Shown one piece after another: positions 60,873 to 64,000 of a DNA stretch of 64,000 nt. The position numbers were made by a program, and so were the translations under genes. Below the pieces are notes generated by a model. It saw only the letters and a program-made list of their open reading frames with translations. It was not told the origin of the DNA and made no database searches. The DNA is from JAATGA01 sp047605605 (GTDB lineage Bacteria > Pseudomonadota > Alphaproteobacteria > Rhodobacterales > Rhodobacteraceae): positions 1 to 64,000 of the forward strand of contig JASGFG010000006.1 of assembly GCA_047605605.1 (NCBI GenBank), read 5' to 3'. Position 1 is the first letter of the stretch. Each line of letters starts with the position of its first letter.

Positions 60873-61859
60873 TCACGCGGCGGCGCGCAGCGGCGCGGCG
60901 CGGGCGATCAGTTCGATGGAACGCAGCCGCGCCTCGTGTTCGGCGACGGGCTGGTCGATGATGAATTCCGCCACGCGCAGGTCGGCTTGCAGGGTGGCCA
61001 GCGCCTCGCGCACATCGGCGCCAGTTCCGGCGATGACGGTCGGACGCTTGTGTTCCACCCGGTAATGCGCGGCACCATACTGGCGGGCATATTCGGCGGC
61101 CGCCGCCTCGTCCGGCAGGTTCACCGCATGACCGTCGGGCAGGTGAACCTTGACAAAGGCGAGGCCCGCCACCCGTTCCTCGGCCTCGGCCCGGCTGGGG
61201 GCGGCAAAGGCGGCGATGGCCAGCGCCGGGCGGTGGCCCGCGATGGATTCATAGGCGTCCAGTGCCGACAGCGTATTCTCGCGGTCGCCGTCCTGATGGC
61301 CCGCATGGACGAACCCCCACCCCAGCCGCGCCGCCTGTTCGGCGCTGGCGGCGCTGCCGCCCAAAAGGAACCGTTCGGCGGGAACGGCGGCGCGCGGCTG
61401 GATGTCGGCGTCGCGCAGCGGCCCCTTCAGCCAGGCGTCCAGTTCCGCCAGCTTGCGGTCCAGTTGCCGGGCGCTGCCTTCGGCCAGTTCGGCTTGCAGC
61501 GCGCGCGTCGCGGTCGGCAGGCCGCCCGGCGACTTGCCGATGCCCAGATCGACCCGGCCGGGCGCCAGCGTCGCCAGAACCGAAAACGTCTCGGCCACCT
61601 TGTAGGGCGCATAGTGCTGCAACAGCACCCCGCCGCTGCCGACCCGGATGCGCCGCGTCTGCGCCAGGATATGCGCGATCAGGATTTCCGGCGCCGCACT
61701 CGCCAGCCCCAGGGATCCGTGATGTTCCGCCAGCCAGAAGCGGTGATAGCCCAGATCCTCGGCCGCTCGGGCATAGGCCAGCGTGGTGGCGAGCGCATCT
61801 GCCCCGGTCTTGCCGGGGGCGATAGGAGATTTGTCCAGAAGGCCAAGGCGGTAGGTCAT
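60873..61859 (-). CDS. LLM-class flavin monooxygenase, MsnO8/YtmO (CmoO)-like
   Basis: It has 328 residues. Motifs are YRLGLLDKSPIAPGKTGADA, RFWLAEHHGSLGLASAAPEI, GSGGVLLQHYAPYKVAE, GRVDLGIGKSPGG and FLLGGSAASAEQAARLGWGF. This group includes Bacillus YtmO/CmoO from the S-methylcysteine operon. First gene of the ten-gene operon; a good promoter lies 30 bases upstream. GGAG at 61867-61870 (plus coordinates) precedes the start. Confidence 0.88.
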   Translation of the reverse strand: MTYRLGLLDKSPIAPGKTGADALATTLAYARAAEDLGYHRFWLAEHHGSLGLASAAPEILIAHILAQTRRIRVGSGGVLLQHYAPYKVAETFSVLATLAPGRVDLGIGKSPGGLPTATRALQAELAEGSARQLDRKLAELDAWLKGPLRDADIQPRAAVPAERFLLGGSAASAEQAARLGWGFVHAGHQDGDRENTLSALDAYESIAGHRPALAIAAFAAPSRAEAEERVAGLAFVKVHLPDGHAVNLPDEAAAAEYARQYGAAHYRVEHKRPTVIAGTGADVREALATLQADLRVAEFIIDQPVAEHEARLRSIELIARAAPLRAAA

Positions 61860-61890
61860 TTCAATCTCCGGAGGAGCGGTGGTTGAAATG

Positions 61891-61919
61891 ACTATAGGAA
61901 TGGTCGTTATTTGCGTAAA
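61891..61919 (-). promoter_or_regulatory. Sigma-70-type promoter of the ten-gene operon
   Basis: Read on the minus strand, the -35 hexamer is TTTACG (61919-61914), then 17 bases, then the -10 hexamer TATAGT (61896-61891), which matches TATAAT in five of six positions. It lies about 30 bases before the MsnO8-like start. Confidence 0.7.
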
Positions 61920-61922
61920 TAA
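61907..61922. promoter_or_regulatory. Operator-like palindrome over the -35 element
   Basis: TTATTT GCGT AAATAA (61907-61922) is a perfect 6-bp inverted repeat with a four-base spacer and overlaps the -35 hexamer. This geometry (6-4-6) is the same as that of the repeat before ssuA, although the half-sites differ. A LysR- or MarR-type regulator site is plausible. Confidence 0.5.
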
Positions 61923-62251
61923 TGGGCGGTTTCTGTTTGAGCGTCGCGAACGAGAGGGATTTTCCGTCACATCCGCCCAAAAGAGAACCGCGCGCCAAGG
62001 AGGAAAGATCTGTCTCTTTTCCTGCGGGGGCATAGAACGCCGCGGCCCGCCCCCCGCGATTCCCGACGGCCGGGCCACGGCGGCAAAGCGCGTTTGTTTT
62101 CTTTGGCAACGGCGAGGCAGCAGGTTTTTCCCACCATCGCCCCGAACAAAGAAAGGAATGCGCCGAATTGCGCCCTCTCCCTGCCGGAGGCTCGCCGAAA
62201 GGCGACTTTCGCGCTAGACTTTGACGGTATGCAGCCATGGAGGAGGACAAG

Positions 62252-62428
62252 ATGCCGACCGACCAAGACCGACATACCCGGACCCCTGCGGCGCCCGCAC
62301 AATTCCACGCCGCCCGCAGCCGGTCCTTTCACGACCGCGATGTCGATGAACTGGCCGACCTGCTGGTTCAGCATCGCGGCGAAAGGGCGGCGCACTATGT
62401 GCCGTTGCCCCGGCTGATCCAGGAATAA
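62252..62428 (+). CDS. Small conserved-looking protein of unknown function
   Basis: This 58-residue product starts MPTDQDRHTRTPAAPA and ends VQHRGERAAHYVPLPRLIQE. GGAGGA (62240-62245) is well placed before the ATG at 62252. It is charged, without signal or membrane segment. A strong bidirectional terminator follows, supporting a real short transcript. I do not recognise the family. Confidence 0.55.
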   Translation: MPTDQDRHTRTPAAPAQFHAARSRSFHDRDVDELADLLVQHRGERAAHYVPLPRLIQE

Positions 62429-62441
62429 CCGCTATTGCAAA

Positions 62442-62490
62442 GCGCTGCGCCGCCCGCGACCCCTCGCGGGCGGCGTTTCCGTCGCAGCGC
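62442..62490. terminator. Bidirectional terminator
   Basis: A perfect 11-bp stem CGCCGCCCGCG (62448-62458) / CGCGGGCGGCG (62465-62475), six-base loop, is followed by TTTCC. An outer stem GCGCTGCG (62442-62449) / CGCAGCGC (62483-62490) can form alternatively. It separates the small plus-strand ORF from the convergent desulfurase gene. Confidence 0.75.
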
Positions 62491-62493
62491 CCG

Positions 62494-64000
62494 TCAGGCC
62501 CGCGCCAGCCGGCGGATGACGGCGATGAAACGGTCCACCTCCTCGCAGGTGTTGTAAAAGGCGAGCGAGGGGCGGACCGTGGTTTCCAGACCAAAGCGGC
62601 GCAGGATCGGTTGTGCGCAATGATGCCCGGTGCGCACCGCGATGCCTTCGCGGTTCAGCGCCTTGCCCACCTCTTCGGTCGTGTGCCCGTCAAGGACAAA
62701 GGACAGGACCGATGCCTTGTCCCGAGCGGTGCCGACCAGCCGCACGCCACGGATGGGTTTCAGGTAGTGGGTCGCATAATCGAGAAGCTGGTGTTCATAC
62801 CGCCCGATGTTCTCGATCCCCCAGCGTTCGACATATTCCAGCGCCGCGCCAAGGCCGACCGCATCGGCGATATTGCCGGTGCCCGCCTCGAACTTGTTGG
62901 GCGGCGGCTGGAACAGCGTGCGTTCAAAGGTCACGTCGGCGATCATGTTGCCGCCGCCCTGCCAGGGCGGCATGTCTTCCAGCAGCGCCTTTTTGCCCCA
63001 GACCGCGCCGATGCCGGTGGGGCCAAAGATCTTGTGCCCGGAAAACACCAGGAAATCCGCCCCGATGTCCTGCACATCGACCTTCATATGGCTGACCGAC
63101 TGCGCCCCGTCCACGATGGCACAAAGCCCGTGGCGTTTGGCGATCTGGACGATTTCCTTGACCGGCACCACGGTGCCAAGCGCGTTCGACACCTGCGTCA
63201 CCGACAACAGTTTCGTGCGGGGCGTGATCAGGCGCTGATATTCCTCAAGGATCACCTGCCCGGAATCGTCGACCGGGATCACCTTGATCTTCGCGCCCTT
63301 TTCCCATGCGAGCTGCTGCCAGGGCACGATATTGGCGTGGTGTTCCAGATGCGAGACGATGATCTCGTCCCCCTCACCGATGTTCTTTGCCCCCCAGGTC
63401 TTGGCGATCAGGTTGATGCCTTCGGTCGTGCCGCGGACAAAGATCACCTCGTCGGCCGAAGGGGCATTCAGGAACCGCCGCACGGTTTCGCGCGCCTTTT
63501 CATAGGCATCGGTCGCCCGCGCGGCCAGTTCGTGCGCGGCGCGGTGGATGTTGGAATTCTCGTGTTCATAGAAATGCGCCAGCCGGTCGATCACCTGGCG
63601 CGGTTTCTGCGTGGTGGCGGCATTGTCGAACCAGACCAGCTGGCGACCGTTCACCCGCTCTTGCAGGATGGGAAAGTCGCGGCGCACCGCGTTCACGTCA
63701 AAGGCGGGATGCGCCGACTGACCGGCCTGCGGCACCGAGGGTTCCGCGGCGGGGCGGGGCGGGGCGTAAACCGGCGCGGGCGGGGCCTCGGCGGCAGGTT
63801 CGGCCAGTAGCGCCCGCAGATCCTCGGCCCCCGGCAGGCCGAAGCTTTGCGGCGAGACCAGATCGGCGACCGGGCCGGGTGCCCCCTGCGGCGCATAGCC
63901 CGCAGCCTCGTTCAGAAAGTAATAGGGCGAGGAACCGCCCTGTCCCGCCACCGGGCGCGGCGTCACTTGCGGCACGGCCAGAGAGTGACCGCCAAACCGC
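62494..64000 (-). CDS. Cysteine desulfurase, family 2A encapsulin cargo type (N-terminus outside window)
   Basis: A PLP enzyme that removes sulfur from cysteine as a persulfide. The catalytic core begins near FDVNAVRRDFPILQERV. PLP-Lys is in FSGHKIFGPTGIG and the catalytic Cys in RTGHHCAQPILRRFG, as in SufS-type enzymes. In front of the core lie at least 85 residues rich in Pro, Ala and Gly, with SPYYFLNEAAGYAPQG. Such a disordered extension is the cargo-targeting feature of desulfurases loaded into family 2A encapsulins. The frame is open to the window edge, so the true start, and probably the shell gene, lie outside. Confidence 0.88.
   Translation of the reverse strand, partial: RFGGHSLAVPQVTPRPVAGQGGSSPYYFLNEAAGYAPQGAPGPVADLVSPQSFGLPGAEDLRALLAEPAAEAPPAPVYAPPRPAAEPSVPQAGQSAHPAFDVNAVRRDFPILQERVNGRQLVWFDNAATTQKPRQVIDRLAHFYEHENSNIHRAAHELAARATDAYEKARETVRRFLNAPSADEVIFVRGTTEGINLIAKTWGAKNIGEGDEIIVSHLEHHANIVPWQQLAWEKGAKIKVIPVDDSGQVILEEYQRLITPRTKLLSVTQVSNALGTVVPVKEIVQIAKRHGLCAIVDGAQSVSHMKVDVQDIGADFLVFSGHKIFGPTGIGAVWGKKALLEDMPPWQGGGNMIADVTFERTLFQPPPNKFEAGTGNIADAVGLGAALEYVERWGIENIGRYEHQLLDYATHYLKPIRGVRLVGTARDKASVLSFVLDGHTTEEVGKALNREGIAVRTGHHCAQPILRRFGLETTVRPSLAFYNTCEEVDRFIAVIRRLARA

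Larger units (their letters stand above)
61860..62251. other. 392-base divergent region between the S-cysteine operon and a small ORF
   Basis: It holds the promoter and palindrome listed separately, and a short GAAA-loop hairpin (TCGCC at 62192-62196, GGCGA at 62201-62205). No other gene is convincing. Confidence 0.5.

Overview
The window reads as a high-GC alphaproteobacterial chromosome, most likely Rhodobacterales and Paracoccus-like. The evidence is the core block prfC / IalB / SspB-alpha / fumC / DUF4169, a VPLPA-type sorting tail, and GC-rich codon use. Strain and species cannot be told from this sequence.

Layout. 1-8.0 kb: conserved core genes (release factor 3, a sorted surface protein, IalB-like, SspB, FumC, small conserved proteins, RHH protein, DUF2125-like, GNAT), with a compact array of five TTCAAA-centred palindromes at 5.54-5.69 kb. 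8.05-9.08 kb: a recombination scar with a half tRNA-Arg, an intact tRNA-Arg(TCT), transposon-end-like repeats, a frameshifted TniQ-like fossil and a MaoC gene cut off at its 3' end. 9.1-27.6 kb: two divergent operons for oxidising a hydrophobic compound. The minus operon has a XylM/XylA-type membrane monooxygenase and reductase, thiolase, FadB-like protein, CoA ligase, MalT/AlkS-like regulator and truncated MaoC. The plus operon has alcohol and aldehyde dehydrogenases, an OmpW/AlkL-like porin, nitronate-monooxygenase-like protein, acyl-CoA dehydrogenase, thiolase and enoyl-CoA hydratase. Together they predict methyl group -> alcohol -> aldehyde -> acid -> CoA ester -> beta-oxidation. 27.7-28.7 kb: a DUF433 antitoxin with a broken toxin.

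29.2-64 kb: a large organosulfur-scavenging region. On the plus strand lie ssuABC-like and tauABC-like transporters, an NtaA-type flavin monooxygenase, SsuD, an amidohydrolase-fold protein lacking its metal ligands and an FAD/NAD(P) protein. On the minus strand lie metQNI; a peptide-type ABC operon with an SfnB/DszC-like flavoprotein and a second NtaA-type enzyme; and a ten-gene operon matching the Bacillus yxe/ytm logic for S-substituted cysteine salvage (N-acetyltransferase, flavin monooxygenase, M20 deacetylase, ABC importer). The window ends inside a cysteine desulfurase with the long disordered N-terminus typical of family 2A encapsulin cargo.

Most interesting reading: S-substituted cysteines and sulfonates are imported and cleaved by six luciferase-like and one acyl-CoA-dehydrogenase-like flavin monooxygenases, and the cysteine made could feed a desulfurase packaged in a protein shell next door. 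No dedicated flavin reductase and no shell gene are visible inside the window.
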